This document shows positions 51,126 to 60,372 of a stretch of DNA of 64,000 nucleotides, piece after piece. Under the pieces are notes generated by a model. The model made no database searches. It was given only the letters and a program-made list of their open reading frames with translations, and was not told where the DNA came from. The translations under genes were made by a program, and so were the position numbers. The stretch's first letter is position 1, and each line of letters starts with the position of its first letter. Location: positions 1 to 64,000 of the forward strand of contig NZ_SMKT01000029.1 in the NCBI RefSeq assembly GCF_004348735.1, in the 5' to 3' direction. Source of the stretch: Actinomadura sp. KC06 (GTDB taxonomy: Bacteria > Actinomycetota > Actinomycetes > Streptosporangiales > Streptosporangiaceae).

Positions 51126-52742
51126 ATGACCATTCGTACCGGCAGACGGGGCGTCGCGGTGGCGCTGGGCGGGGTGCTCGCGGCCGGCGCGCTCGCCGCA
51201 TGCAGCTCCGACCCCACGCAGAAGGACTCCGGCGGGGACTCCGGCGTCCTGAACATGTACCTCTACCAGAAGCCGAAGACGTTCAGCCCGCTCGCGCCGA
51301 ACAACGGGCCCGACCAGCTCGTCATGTCGTTCGTCTTCGACTCGCTGTACGGGTCGGACGCGTCCTACGCGCTGAAGCCGCACCTGGCCGCCGCCGCGCC
51401 CGAGGTGTCGGACGACGCCAAGACGATCACGCTCAAGCTGAAGCCCGGCCTGAAGTGGAGCGACGGTCAGCCGCTCACCGCCAAGGACGTGGTGTACACC
51501 TACACCGCCCTCGCCAACCCGGCGACGGGCAGCGCCCAGGCGGGCAAGTTCGCGGCGGTGACCGGCGCGAAGGCCCTCGCGGACGGCAAGGCCGACTCGC
51601 TCGCGGGCCTGACCGCGCCCGACCCGAACACCGTGAAGATCACGACGTCGCGTCCGGCGGCGGGGCTGCCGGGGCTGATCGGCAACACGCCGATCCTGCC
51701 CGAGCACGTCCTCGGCAAGGTCCCGGCGAAGGGACTCGGCGACAACGGCTTCTTCACCAAGCCGACCGTCGGCTCGGGCGCGTTCGCGTTCGTCGACTAC
51801 AAGACCGACCAGTACGTGGAGCTGAAGGCCAACCCGCACTTCCGCGAGCCCGTGTCGATCAAGAAGGTGTACCTGAAGCCGGTCACCTCCGACGTCGCGA
51901 CCGCGCAGCTCCGCACCGGCGAGATGGACCTCACCCAGGTCTCGCCGACCGACCTGCCGACCGTGAAGGGGATGGACGGCGTCAAGGTCGTCTCCGCGGA
52001 GAGCCCCGGCTACACGCGCATCGCCGTCAACCAGTCGCAGAGCCGGTTCAAGGACGCGCGCGTCCGGCAGGCGCTGCTCACCGCCATCGACCGGAAGGGC
52101 CTGGTCGACAAGGTCCTCGGCGGCGCCGGGAAGGTCGTGAACACCAGCTTCTACGGTGACGCCGCCACGTCCGCCGCCAACCCCTACGCCTACGACCCGG
52201 CCAAGGCGAAGAGCCTGCTCGCGGCGGCGGGCTGGGACGCGTCCAAGCCCGTCACGCTGTCGTGGATCCCCGGGCAGCGCGACCGCGACACCGCCGTGAC
52301 GGTGATCCAGAGCCAGCTCAAGGCCGTCGGCGTGAACGTGCGGCTGAAGCAGGTCCAGGCGGACGAGCTGCTGTCGTCCTACGAGGACAAGTCGTACGAC
52401 CTGGCGCTGTTCGGCGGCGGCAACTACGCCACCGAGCCGTCCACCGTCGCGACCATCGACGCCTGCGACCAGGCGTACCCGGCGGGCGGCAACATCAGCC
52501 GGTTCTGCGACCCGAAGCTGGACGAGCTGCTGGCCAAGGCCGACGCCGTCGCCGACCCGGCGCAGCGCAAGAGCCTGTTCCAGCAGGCCGCGAAGATCGA
52601 GAACGCGCAGGTCCCGTACCTGTGGCTCTACAACCCCGACGCGGTCTGGGCGCACCGGACGGGCCTGTCCGGCTTCGAGCCGTCGGGCCTCCCGACGAAC
52701 GAGGTCGGGACCTGGGACTTCGCGAAGTGGAAGCTGAGCTGA
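51126..52742 (+). CDS. ABC transporter substrate-binding lipoprotein (SBP_bac_5), second system
   Basis: 538 aa. Lipoprotein signal: basic MTIRTGRRG, hydrophobic core, lipobox LAAC (Cys about 26). Mature family-5 motifs: FVFDSLYGSDASYALKPHLA, GLKWSDGQPLTAKDVVYTYT, and VRQALLTAIDRKGLVDKVLG. It anchors outside the membrane and delivers substrate to the permeases. Sequence differs clearly from the receptor at 17311, so the ligand differs. Adjacent N-acyl-D-amino-acid deacylase suggests D-amino-acid peptides or N-acyl amino acids. Confidence 0.92.
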   Translation: MTIRTGRRGVAVALGGVLAAGALAACSSDPTQKDSGGDSGVLNMYLYQKPKTFSPLAPNNGPDQLVMSFVFDSLYGSDASYALKPHLAAAAPEVSDDAKTITLKLKPGLKWSDGQPLTAKDVVYTYTALANPATGSAQAGKFAAVTGAKALADGKADSLAGLTAPDPNTVKITTSRPAAGLPGLIGNTPILPEHVLGKVPAKGLGDNGFFTKPTVGSGAFAFVDYKTDQYVELKANPHFREPVSIKKVYLKPVTSDVATAQLRTGEMDLTQVSPTDLPTVKGMDGVKVVSAESPGYTRIAVNQSQSRFKDARVRQALLTAIDRKGLVDKVLGGAGKVVNTSFYGDAATSAANPYAYDPAKAKSLLAAAGWDASKPVTLSWIPGQRDRDTAVTVIQSQLKAVGVNVRLKQVQADELLSSYEDKSYDLALFGGGNYATEPSTVATIDACDQAYPAGGNISRFCDPKLDELLAKADAVADPAQRKSLFQQAAKIENAQVPYLWLYNPDAVWAHRTGLSGFEPSGLPTNEVGTWDFAKWKLS

Positions 52743-52744
52743 CC

Positions 52745-52787
52745 GGCCGCGCCGGGCCGGGGACCGCTGCCCCGGCCCGGCGCGGCC
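52745..52787 (+). terminator. Very stable hairpin between substrate-binding and permease genes
   Basis: A perfect 18-bp GC stem (52745-52762 with 52770-52787) and a 7-nt loop ACCGCTG. It occupies most of the 74-nt gap after the receptor gene, ahead of a near-perfect AGGAGGTGA ribosome-binding site. It mirrors the hairpin of the first ABC operon and probably sets receptor:permease ratio. Confidence 0.7.
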
Positions 52788-52816
52788 CGGCCCGTGGCGA
52801 CGAGAGGAGGTGAGGC

Positions 52817-53776
52817 GTGGCGGCCTACGTCATCCGGCGGCTGCTGGTGAACGCCCTGGTGTTCCTGCTGATCAGCGTCGGGATCTTCGTGCTGGTGCGG
52901 GTCGCGCCCGGCGACCCGGTCCGCATGATGGTCGACCCCGAGCAGATGCGCGGCGGCGGCGCGGCGTTCATCGAGGCCAAGCGGCATGAGCTGGGGCTCG
53001 ACCGGTCGATCGTCGTCCAGTACTGGAACTGGCTGGCGGGCGCGCTGCACGGCGACTTCGGCTACTCCTACGTCGGGCACCGTCCCGTGTCGGCGGTGCT
53101 CGGCGAGCGGGTCGGGCCGACGCTGCAGCTCATGGGCGCCGCGCTGATCGTCGCGCTGGTCGTGTCGATCGCGCTCGGCGTGGCCGCCGCGGTGCGCCGC
53201 AACAGCGCGGTCGACTACGGCGCGACCGTCCTCGGCCTGGCCGCGGTGTCGGTGCCGCCGTTCTTCCTCGGCATCGTCGGGATCTACTTGTTCTCGCTGA
53301 AGTGGGGCGTGCTGCCGTCCGCCGGGATGACGACGCCGGGCGGCGGCGGGCCCGCCGACCAGCTCAAGCACCTGGTCCTGCCAGGGCTGATCCTGGCGTT
53401 CGTGACCGCCGGGCCTTTCACCCGCTACGTGCGCGGCGGCCTGGTGGACGAGCTCGGCGCCGACTACGTCCGGACGGCGGAGGCGAAGGGCGCGTCCCCG
53501 TCCCGCGTCGTCCTGCGGCACGCGCTGCGCAACTCGCTGATCCCGCTGATCACGGTGGTGATGTACCAGATCCCGCAGATGCTGGCGGGCGCGGTGGTGA
53601 TCGAGCAGGTCTTCGCCTGGCCCGGGATGGGGCAGCTCGCGGTCAGCTCGATCGGCCAGCACGACTACCCGGTCATCGTCGGGTTCGCGCTGTACGTGGC
53701 GATCCTGGTGCTGCTCTGCAACCTGATCGCGGACGTCCTGTACGCCGTCGTCGACCCGAGAGTGAGCCTGCGATGA
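52817..53776 (+). CDS. ABC transporter permease, DppB type, second system
   Basis: 319 aa from GTG 52817, after AGGAGGTGA. Six membrane segments; the docking loop is DYVRTAEAKGASPSRVVLRH. N-terminal FVLVRVAPGDPVRMMVDPEQ and SIVVQYWNWLAGALHGDFGY are DppB hallmarks. The stop overlaps the next permease (ATGA). Confidence 0.93.
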   Translation: MAAYVIRRLLVNALVFLLISVGIFVLVRVAPGDPVRMMVDPEQMRGGGAAFIEAKRHELGLDRSIVVQYWNWLAGALHGDFGYSYVGHRPVSAVLGERVGPTLQLMGAALIVALVVSIALGVAAAVRRNSAVDYGATVLGLAAVSVPPFFLGIVGIYLFSLKWGVLPSAGMTTPGGGGPADQLKHLVLPGLILAFVTAGPFTRYVRGGLVDELGADYVRTAEAKGASPSRVVLRHALRNSLIPLITVVMYQIPQMLAGAVVIEQVFAWPGMGQLAVSSIGQHDYPVIVGFALYVAILVLLCNLIADVLYAVVDPRVSLR

Positions 53777-54654
53777 CCGCGACGACCATGGTGAAAGGGC
53801 CGGGCGCGTCGGCGTCGCCGCGGGCGCGGGCGGTGCGGCGGTTCCGGCGGAACCGGCTCGCCGTCGCCGGGGCCGTCGTGCTCGGCGTGGTGGTGCTGGT
53901 GTCGCTGCTGGCGCCGCTGTTCGCCGGGCAGCCGAACGCCGTGGACCTGGACGCCGTCCGGCAGGGGCCGTCCGGAGCGCACTGGTTCGGCACCGACACG
54001 TCCGGGCGTGACGTGTTCGCCCGCACCCTGCACGCGGGCCGGGTGTCGCTGCTGGTCGGGCTCACCGCCGCGCTCGGCGCCGTGATCGTCGGGACGCTGT
54101 TCGGCGCGGTCGCCGGGCTGTTCGGCGGCGTCGTCGACAACGTGATCATGCGGATCGCCGACATCGTGATGTCGTTCCCGACCGTCGTGGTGATCCTGGT
54201 GCTCGCCGGGATCGTCGGGCCGAGCGTGACCGTGCTGATCGTCGCGATCGGGTTGACGCAGTGGCCGGTCGCGGGACGGGTGGTGCGCGGCGTGACGCTG
54301 TCGCTGCGCGACCGCGAGTACATCCAGGCCGCGGAGGCGTCCGGGGCGAACGCGTGGTGGCTGATCCGCAAGCACATCGTCCCGGCGGCGCTGGCGCCGG
54401 TCACGGTGACCGGCACCCTCGCCGTGGCGCAGGCGATCATGCTGGAGACCACCGCCTCGTTCCTCGGGCTCGGTGTCCGGCCGCCGCAGGCGAGCTGGGG
54501 GAACATGCTGAACGACGCGCAGAACCTGACGCTGATCCAGACGATGCCGTGGCTGTGGCTGCCGCCGGGCATCGCGATCGCGGTGACGGTCCTCGCCGTC
54601 AACTTCGTCGGCGACGGCCTCCGCGACGCCGTCACCCCGGGAGGACGCACATGA
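53773..54654 (+). CDS. ABC transporter permease, DppC type, second system
   Basis: 293 aa. OppC_N stretch RFRRNRLAVAGAVVLGVVVL, hallmark HWFGTDTSGRDVFARTLHAG and coupling loop YIQAAEASGANAWWLIRKHI. Six helices expected. Partner of the DppB-type permease. ATGA overlaps at both ends. Confidence 0.93.
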   Translation: MTATTMVKGPGASASPRARAVRRFRRNRLAVAGAVVLGVVVLVSLLAPLFAGQPNAVDLDAVRQGPSGAHWFGTDTSGRDVFARTLHAGRVSLLVGLTAALGAVIVGTLFGAVAGLFGGVVDNVIMRIADIVMSFPTVVVILVLAGIVGPSVTVLIVAIGLTQWPVAGRVVRGVTLSLRDREYIQAAEASGANAWWLIRKHIVPAALAPVTVTGTLAVAQAIMLETTASFLGLGVRPPQASWGNMLNDAQNLTLIQTMPWLWLPPGIAIAVTVLAVNFVGDGLRDAVTPGGRT

Positions 54655-55655
54655 CCGGGCCGCTGCTGGAGATCGAGGATCTGGTCGTCGAGTTCGCGGG
54701 CGACGAGGAGACCGTCCGGGCTGTGGACGGCGCCGGATACACCGTCGCGCCCGGCGAGACGCTGGGTGTCGTGGGCGAGTCGGGGTCGGGCAAGAGCGTG
54801 ACCGCGATGTCCGCGCTCGGGCTGATCAAGCCGCCCGGCCGGGTCGTGTCGGGACGGGTCGTGTTCGACGGCGCCGACCTGCGCGCGATGCCCCCGCGCG
54901 AGCTGCGCAGGCTGCGCGGGGGCCGGATCGCGATGATCTTCCAGGATCCGATGACCGCGCTGAACCCGGTCATGACGGTCGGCGCGCAGATCGGCGAGGC
55001 GCTGCGGCTGCACTCGTCCGGCATGTCGCGGGCGAAGGCGCGGGCGCGGGCCGCCGAGCTGCTGACGCTCGTCGGGGTGCCGGGCGCGGAGCGGCGGCTG
55101 AAGCAGTACCCGCACGAGTTCTCCGGCGGGATGCGGCAGCGCGCGATGATCGCGATGGCCATCGCCAACGACCCTGACCTGCTGATCGCGGACGAGCCGA
55201 CGACCGCGCTGGACGTGACCGTCCAGGCCCAGGTGCTGGACCTGCTCCGGCTGACCCGGCGGGAGACCGGCGCCGCCACCGTGCTGATCACCCACGATCT
55301 CGGCGTGATCGCGGAGCTGGCCGACCGGGTCGTGGTGATGTACGCCGGACGGGTCGTCGAGCACGGCACCGTCGACGCGATCTTCGACTCGCCCCGGCAC
55401 CCGTACACGCGCGGCCTGCTCGACAGCCTGCCCGCGCTGGAGGGCGAGGCCGGCGAGCTGACCCCGATCCCCGGCTCCCCGCCCACGCCGGGCGAGGTCG
55501 CGGAGGGCTGCGCGTTCGCGCCGCGCTGCCCGATGGCGCGGGACCGCTGCCGGGTGGAGCGTCCCGAACTGACCCAGTCGGGGCAGGGACGGGCGAGCGC
55601 CTGCCATTTCCACGACGAGATGGCCGAGGAGGGGGAGATCGATGTCCGAGCCTGA
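54651..55655 (+). CDS. ABC transporter ATP-binding protein, DppD type, second system
   Basis: 334 aa. Walker A GESGSGKS, Q-loop IFQDPMTALNP, signature FSGGMRQRAMIAMAI, Walker B LLIADEPTTALD, H-loop ITHDLG. C-terminal cysteines CAFAPRCPMARDRC. Its end overlaps the next gene by 14 nt, the longest overlap in this operon. Confidence 0.94.
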   Translation: MTGPLLEIEDLVVEFAGDEETVRAVDGAGYTVAPGETLGVVGESGSGKSVTAMSALGLIKPPGRVVSGRVVFDGADLRAMPPRELRRLRGGRIAMIFQDPMTALNPVMTVGAQIGEALRLHSSGMSRAKARARAAELLTLVGVPGAERRLKQYPHEFSGGMRQRAMIAMAIANDPDLLIADEPTTALDVTVQAQVLDLLRLTRRETGAATVLITHDLGVIAELADRVVVMYAGRVVEHGTVDAIFDSPRHPYTRGLLDSLPALEGEAGELTPIPGSPPTPGEVAEGCAFAPRCPMARDRCRVERPELTQSGQGRASACHFHDEMAEEGEIDVRA

Positions 55656-56640
55656 CGAGGTCCTGAGCGTCACGGGCCTGGCCAAGCACTTCCCGGTGCG
55701 GTCGGGGCCGCTGCGCCTGCGGACCGGCAGCGTCCACGCGGTCGACGGCGTCGACTTCTCCCTGCGCGCCGGGCGGACGCTCGGCCTGGTCGGCGAATCG
55801 GGCTGCGGCAAGACGACCACCGGACGGATGGTCGTCCGGCTGCTGCAGCCCACCGCCGGGCAGATCGCCGTGGCCGGAAAGGACGTCACCCACGCGCGCG
55901 GCGCCGAACTCCGCGCCCTGCGCCGCGACCTGCAACTGGTGTTCCAGGACCCGTACGCGTCGCTGTCGCCGCGGATGACCGTCCACGACATCATCGCGGA
56001 GCCGCTGCGCGTCCAGGGCCGCTACGACGACGGCGGCCCGGAGCGGGTCGCCGAACTGCTCGACATGGTGCGGCTCGCGCCCGCGCACGCCCGCCGCTAC
56101 GCGCACGAGTTCTCCGGCGGGCAGCGGCAGCGGATCGGGATCGCCCGCGCGCTCGCCCTCGGCCCGAAGGTCCTCGTCCTGGACGAGCCCGTCAGCGCCC
56201 TGGACGTGTCGATCCAGGCACAGATCGTGAACACCCTGCGGGAACTGCAGCGCGAGCTGGGCGTGGCGTACCTGTTCATCTCGCATGACCTGTCGGTGGT
56301 GCGGCACGTCTCGCACGAGATCGCCGTGATGTACCTCGGCACGATCGTGGAGCAGGGCACCCGGGACGAGATCTTCCGCAGCCCGGCGCACCCGTACACG
56401 CAGGCGCTGCTGTCGGCCGTCCCGCGCACGCGCGGCCGCGCCGGACGCGAGCGGATCATGCTCACCGGGGACGTGCCGAGCCCGATCGACCCGCCGTCCG
56501 GCTGCCGCTTCCGCACCCGCTGCTGGAAGGCGCAGGACATCTGCGCGACCGAGACGCCGCCGCTCATCGAGCGCGACGGCGTCGGCCACCCGGCCGCCTG
56601 CCATTTCGCCGAGCCCGCCGACGTGCTCGCCACCGCCTAA
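55642..56640 (+). CDS. ABC transporter ATP-binding protein, DppF type, second system
   Basis: 332 aa. Walker A GESGCGKTTT (serine replaced by cysteine relative to the paralogue), Q-loop VFQDPYASLSP, signature FSGGQRQRIGIARAL, Walker B VLVLDEPVSALD, H-loop ISHDLS. C-terminal CRFRTRCWKAQDIC. It completes the second importer. The RidA gene follows after 9 nt. Confidence 0.94.
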   Translation: MSEPDEVLSVTGLAKHFPVRSGPLRLRTGSVHAVDGVDFSLRAGRTLGLVGESGCGKTTTGRMVVRLLQPTAGQIAVAGKDVTHARGAELRALRRDLQLVFQDPYASLSPRMTVHDIIAEPLRVQGRYDDGGPERVAELLDMVRLAPAHARRYAHEFSGGQRQRIGIARALALGPKVLVLDEPVSALDVSIQAQIVNTLRELQRELGVAYLFISHDLSVVRHVSHEIAVMYLGTIVEQGTRDEIFRSPAHPYTQALLSAVPRTRGRAGRERIMLTGDVPSPIDPPSGCRFRTRCWKAQDICATETPPLIERDGVGHPAACHFAEPADVLATA

Positions 56641-56649
56641 GGAGAGACC

Positions 56650-57123
56650 TTGAACGACGCAGACCAGCGACTCGCCGCCGCCGTCCTCGACCCCGGGCCG
56701 GCGGGGGAGCGCCCCTCCGTCGCCGCGGCGCGCCGCTCCGGCGCCGTGCTGATCGCGTCCGGCCAGGTCGCCGCCCGCGACGGGAAGCTCCTCGCCGAGG
56801 GCCGCGTCGGCGACGACGTCTCGCTCGACACGGCCCGCGCGTGTGCGCGGCAGTGTGCCCGGAACGTCATCGCCGCCGTCCAGAACGAGCTGGGCGGGCT
56901 CGGCGCGATCGAGCAGGTCGAGACGGTGTCGGTGTGGGTCGCGTCCGCGCCCGGATTCACCGATCAGCATCTGGTGGCCGACGCCGCGACGGACCTGTTC
57001 ACCGAGGTGTTCGGCGACGGCGCCGGACGGCACGCGCGGGTCGCGCTGGGCGTCGCCGCGCTCCCCACCGGCAGCCCCGTCGAGGCGCAGGCGACGTTCA
57101 GGCTGCGTCCGGAGTCCCCGTGA
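56650..57123 (+). CDS. RidA/YjgF/UK114 family enamine/imine deaminase
   Basis: 157 aa from TTG 56650, supported by GGAGAG at 56641-56646. A divergent RidA fold: the SGQVAARDGK start, VETVSVWVASAPGFTDQHLV, and HARVALGVAALPTGSPVEAQ, which has the substrate-binding arginine and C-terminal glutamate. RidA proteins hydrolyse 2-aminoacrylate and related enamines/imines that PLP dehydratases and amino-acid oxidases release. A PLP enzyme of the D-serine dehydratase/D-threonine aldolase fold is in the same operon, so protection from an imine intermediate is likely. It overlaps the deacylase start. Confidence 0.88.
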   Translation: MNDADQRLAAAVLDPGPAGERPSVAAARRSGAVLIASGQVAARDGKLLAEGRVGDDVSLDTARACARQCARNVIAAVQNELGGLGAIEQVETVSVWVASAPGFTDQHLVADAATDLFTEVFGDGAGRHARVALGVAALPTGSPVEAQATFRLRPESP

Positions 57124-58658
57124 CCGACCTGCTCATCACCGGCGGCACGCTCGTCGACGGCACCGGCACGGCCCCGCGCCGCGCCGATGTCGCGGTCCAG
57201 GACGGGCGTGTCGAAGCGGTCGGTGACCTGGCCGGACGTCCCGCCGCGCGGACGGTGGACGCGTCCGGCCACATCGTCGCGCCGGGGTTCGTGGACGTCC
57301 ACACCCACTCCGACCTGACGCTCCTGTCGAACCCCGACGCGCACAGCGCCGTCCGGCAGGGGATCACGACCGTCGTCGTCGGCAACTGCGGCCTCGGCGT
57401 GACGCCCGTCGCCGCCGCCCCGGACGCACTCCGCGCCGCGGCCGCCTATCTCGACCTGGACCCGTCCGTCCCCTGGAACTGGGCTGACCTGCCCGGATAC
57501 TTCACCGCGCTCGACACCGCACGGCCCGCCGTGAACGTGGCCGCGCTCGTCGCGCACACGCCGCTGCGCGCCGCCGCGGTCGGGTTCGGGGACCGTCCGG
57601 CCGACGCCGCCGCGCTCGACCGGATGCGGGGCCTGCTCGGCGACGCGCTCGCGGCAGGCGCCGCCGGAGTGTCGACGGGCCTGGTCTACGCGCCGGTCTG
57701 CTACGCCCGCGAGGACGAGCTGGAGGCGCTCGGCCGCACCGCCGCCGCGTACGGGCGGCTGTTCGCCTGGCACGTCCGCGACTACGCCGACGGGCTGCTC
57801 GACTCCGTCCGGCAGGCGCTGCGGGTGGCGGCGGCGACCGGCTGCCGCACCCAGATCTCGCATCTGGTCGCGGTCGGGCGGCGCAACCACGGCTCGGTCG
57901 CGCGGGCGCTGGAGCTGATCGACGCCGCCCGCGCCGCCGGGCTGGACGTCGCCTTCGACGTCTACCCGTACCTGGCCGGGAACGCGCCGCTGTCGCAGCT
58001 CCTGCCCGCCTGGGCGCAGGACGGCGGCGACGGCCCGATGCGGGCGCGGCTCACTGAGCCCGCCGTCCGCGCCCGCGTCCGGGACGAATGGCGCGACCTC
58101 CCGAACTCGTGGGACGACATCACCGTCAACGGTCAGACCGTGACAGCCCTGGCAGCCGGAGCCGACCCGCAGGACGTCGCGCTCGACCTCCTCGCCGAGT
58201 ACGGCAACGGCGTCCAGATGGTGGCGTACGGGCGCAGCGAACGCGACCTCCTCGACGCGCTCACGCACCCCGCCGCCGTGATCGGCTCGGACGGCCAGGC
58301 CCTCGACCCCGCCGGCCCCACCGGAAACGGCACCCCGCACCCCCGCTCCTACGGCTGCTACCCGCGCCTGTTCGCCGAGTACGTCCGGACGGGGCGGCTC
58401 GGGCTAGCCGACGCCGTCCGCGCCTGCACCTCCGCCGCCGCCGAACGGGCCGGGCTCGCGGGACGCGGAGTGCTCCGCGCCGGGTCGGCCGCGGACATCG
58501 TGGTCTTCGACCCCGCGCGCATCGCCGATCGGGCTACGTTCGCAGCACCCCAGCGCTACCCGGACGGGATCCGCTCGGTCGTCGTCAACGGCCGTCCCGT
58601 GATCGAGGACGGCACGCACACCGGCACCCGGCCAGGCGAGATCCTGCGCACCCCCTGA
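57120..58658 (+). CDS. N-acyl-D-amino-acid deacylase (D-aminoacylase family)
   Basis: 512 aa from GTG 57120 in a GTGA overlap with ridA. Metal-binding VDVHTHSDL (H61, H63), the family-specific cysteine ligand C90 in VVVGNCGLGV, IGSDGQALDP (catalytic Asp) and RSYGCYPRLFAEYVR near the end. These zinc enzymes release free D-amino acids from N-acyl forms or from dihydro-D-hydroxyphenyl-type substrates. It is the clearest substrate clue for this operon. No signal peptide, so it acts after import. Confidence 0.9.
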   Translation: MTDLLITGGTLVDGTGTAPRRADVAVQDGRVEAVGDLAGRPAARTVDASGHIVAPGFVDVHTHSDLTLLSNPDAHSAVRQGITTVVVGNCGLGVTPVAAAPDALRAAAAYLDLDPSVPWNWADLPGYFTALDTARPAVNVAALVAHTPLRAAAVGFGDRPADAAALDRMRGLLGDALAAGAAGVSTGLVYAPVCYAREDELEALGRTAAAYGRLFAWHVRDYADGLLDSVRQALRVAAATGCRTQISHLVAVGRRNHGSVARALELIDAARAAGLDVAFDVYPYLAGNAPLSQLLPAWAQDGGDGPMRARLTEPAVRARVRDEWRDLPNSWDDITVNGQTVTALAAGADPQDVALDLLAEYGNGVQMVAYGRSERDLLDALTHPAAVIGSDGQALDPAGPTGNGTPHPRSYGCYPRLFAEYVRTGRLGLADAVRACTSAAAERAGLAGRGVLRAGSAADIVVFDPARIADRATFAAPQRYPDGIRSVVVNGRPVIEDGTHTGTRPGEILRTP

Positions 58659-58675
58659 ACGGAGACGAGGCACCG

Positions 58676-59542
58676 ATGCAGAGAGCCAGAGGGACGAACG
58701 TGGACGACGACCGCCCGGCGGCGGCGAACTACCACGCCAACGCGCTGGCACGCGGCCTGGCGCTGCTGGAACGTCTCGCCGCGCAGGGCGGCACGCTCAC
58801 CCTGAACGACTTCTCGACCGGGACCGGCCTGCCGAAGAGCACGCTCGTCCGGCTCCTCGGCGTGCTGGAGGAGATGGGCTATGTCGTCCGTGCCGACGAG
58901 CGTCCCGCGTACCGGCTCGGGCACAAGACGCTGACGCTGTCCGCCGCGTACCTGACCGGGCTCGACCTGTCGCAGGTGGCGGGCGAGCATCTCGCGAGGG
59001 TCGCCGACACCACCGGCCAGACCGCCAACCTCGGTGTGCTGGACGGACGCGAGGTCCTGCACGTCTGCGTCCGCGAGCCCGACCGGCCGATCCGGTTCCA
59101 CACCACGCCCGGCACCCGCGACGCCGCGTACTGCACCGGGCTCGGCAAGATGCTGCTCGCCCGGCTGGACCCGTCCGACCTCGGCGCGCACCTGCCGCCC
59201 GAGCCGTTCCCGGCCCGCACCGAGCACACCCTCACCACGGCCCCCGCCCTCGCCGCTGAGCTGAAGGTCACCGCCGAGCGCGGCCACGCCCTGGACGACA
59301 ACGAGGGCAGCGTCGGCCTCCGCTGCGTCGCCGCCCCCGTCGAGGTGGACGGGTCGTGCGTCGCCGCCGTGAGCGTGTCCGGGCCGTCCGCCGAGTTCGA
59401 CGACGACCGGCGAGCCCGCTACCTGGACAGCCTGCGCGCCGCCGCGGCGGGCCTCGCGGCCGACGCCGACGTCGTCGCGGCCCTGGAGTACCTGCATTCG
59501 TCTCTGCGCTCCGGCGCGCCACGCAATCGGGAGGACGGTTGA
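58676..59542 (+). CDS. IclR family transcriptional regulator
   Basis: 288 aa. The N-terminal winged helix is at about 22-80 (LALLERLAAQGGTLTLNDFS, then TGTGLPKSTLVRLLGVLEEM), and a GAF-like effector domain fills the rest (YCTGLGKMLLARLDPSDLG; EGSVGLRCVAAPVEVDG). It sits inside the operon it probably controls. The matching operator is the CATGGAA/TTCCATG palindrome at 48105-48123. Its end overlaps the next gene by TTGA. Confidence 0.92.
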   Translation: MQRARGTNVDDDRPAAANYHANALARGLALLERLAAQGGTLTLNDFSTGTGLPKSTLVRLLGVLEEMGYVVRADERPAYRLGHKTLTLSAAYLTGLDLSQVAGEHLARVADTTGQTANLGVLDGREVLHVCVREPDRPIRFHTTPGTRDAAYCTGLGKMLLARLDPSDLGAHLPPEPFPARTEHTLTTAPALAAELKVTAERGHALDDNEGSVGLRCVAAPVEVDGSCVAAVSVSGPSAEFDDDRRARYLDSLRAAAAGLAADADVVAALEYLHSSLRSGAPRNREDG

Positions 59543-60372
59543 TCGACTTTCACACCCACTGCCAGCGGCCCGACCACTGGGGCCACGAGTGGGACGACCA
59601 CTGGAAGCCCGTCTACGGGCGGGGCGCCCACGAGTTCACCCCCGCCGACTACGACGAGGCCATGGCGGGCGCGAACGTGACCGCCGCCTGCGTGTTCGGC
59701 ATCCGCGCCACCGCCGCCGGGGTCCTCACCCCGAACGACTACACCGAGAAGTTCTGCGCGGAGACCGCCACCGACACGATCGGCTTCATGGCGCTCGACC
59801 CGACCGACCCCGACGTCCTCGACCAGCTCGCGGACGGCGTCGCGCGCGGCCTGCGCGGCATCAAGCTGTACCCGGTGCTGGCGCTGTTCGACCCGCGCGA
59901 CACCGCCTACGACCCCTTCTACCGGGCCGCCGTCGACGCGGGACTGGTCGTGCTGTGGCACATGGGCGCGACCCCGAGCCCCGCCGGCGACCTGTCGGTC
60001 AGCAACCCGCTGGTCGTGGACGACGTCGCCCGCCGCCACCCCGATCTCGTCCAGATCATCGCGCACCTCGGGCACCCGTGGCAGCGCGAGACGATCGTGA
60101 CGCTGCGCAAGAACCGCCGCGTGTACTCGGACGTGTCGGCGTGCTGGGCCCGTCCGATGGACGGCTACCTCGCGCTCGCCCGCGCCCAGGAGTGGGACGT
60201 GGTCGACCGGCTCGTCTTCGGCTCCGACTTCCCGCTCTGGACGCCCGCCGAGGCCGTCGCCGGGATCCGCGAGATGGCCGGGCAGCGCCCGTCCGGCTTC
60301 CCCGAGATCAGGAAGGAGACCGTCGAGTGGCTGCTGAACGGCGACCCCCGACCGTCGATGGGCCTCACATGA
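59539..60372 (+). CDS. Amidohydrolase family 2 metal-dependent hydrolase
   Basis: 277 aa from TTG 59539. The protein starts right at the metal motif (LIDFHTHCQRPDHWG), so the start must be this TTG, in a TTGA overlap with the iclR stop. Other marks: GLRGIKLYPVLALFD (carboxylate region), LVVLWHMGATPSP, VQIIAHLGHPW and LVFGSDFPLW (catalytic Asp). It is related to gamma-resorcylate/ACMS decarboxylase-type hydrolases that act on ring or enol substrates. It adjoins the PLP enzyme gene. Confidence 0.87.
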   Translation: MIDFHTHCQRPDHWGHEWDDHWKPVYGRGAHEFTPADYDEAMAGANVTAACVFGIRATAAGVLTPNDYTEKFCAETATDTIGFMALDPTDPDVLDQLADGVARGLRGIKLYPVLALFDPRDTAYDPFYRAAVDAGLVVLWHMGATPSPAGDLSVSNPLVVDDVARRHPDLVQIIAHLGHPWQRETIVTLRKNRRVYSDVSACWARPMDGYLALARAQEWDVVDRLVFGSDFPLWTPAEAVAGIREMAGQRPSGFPEIRKETVEWLLNGDPRPSMGLT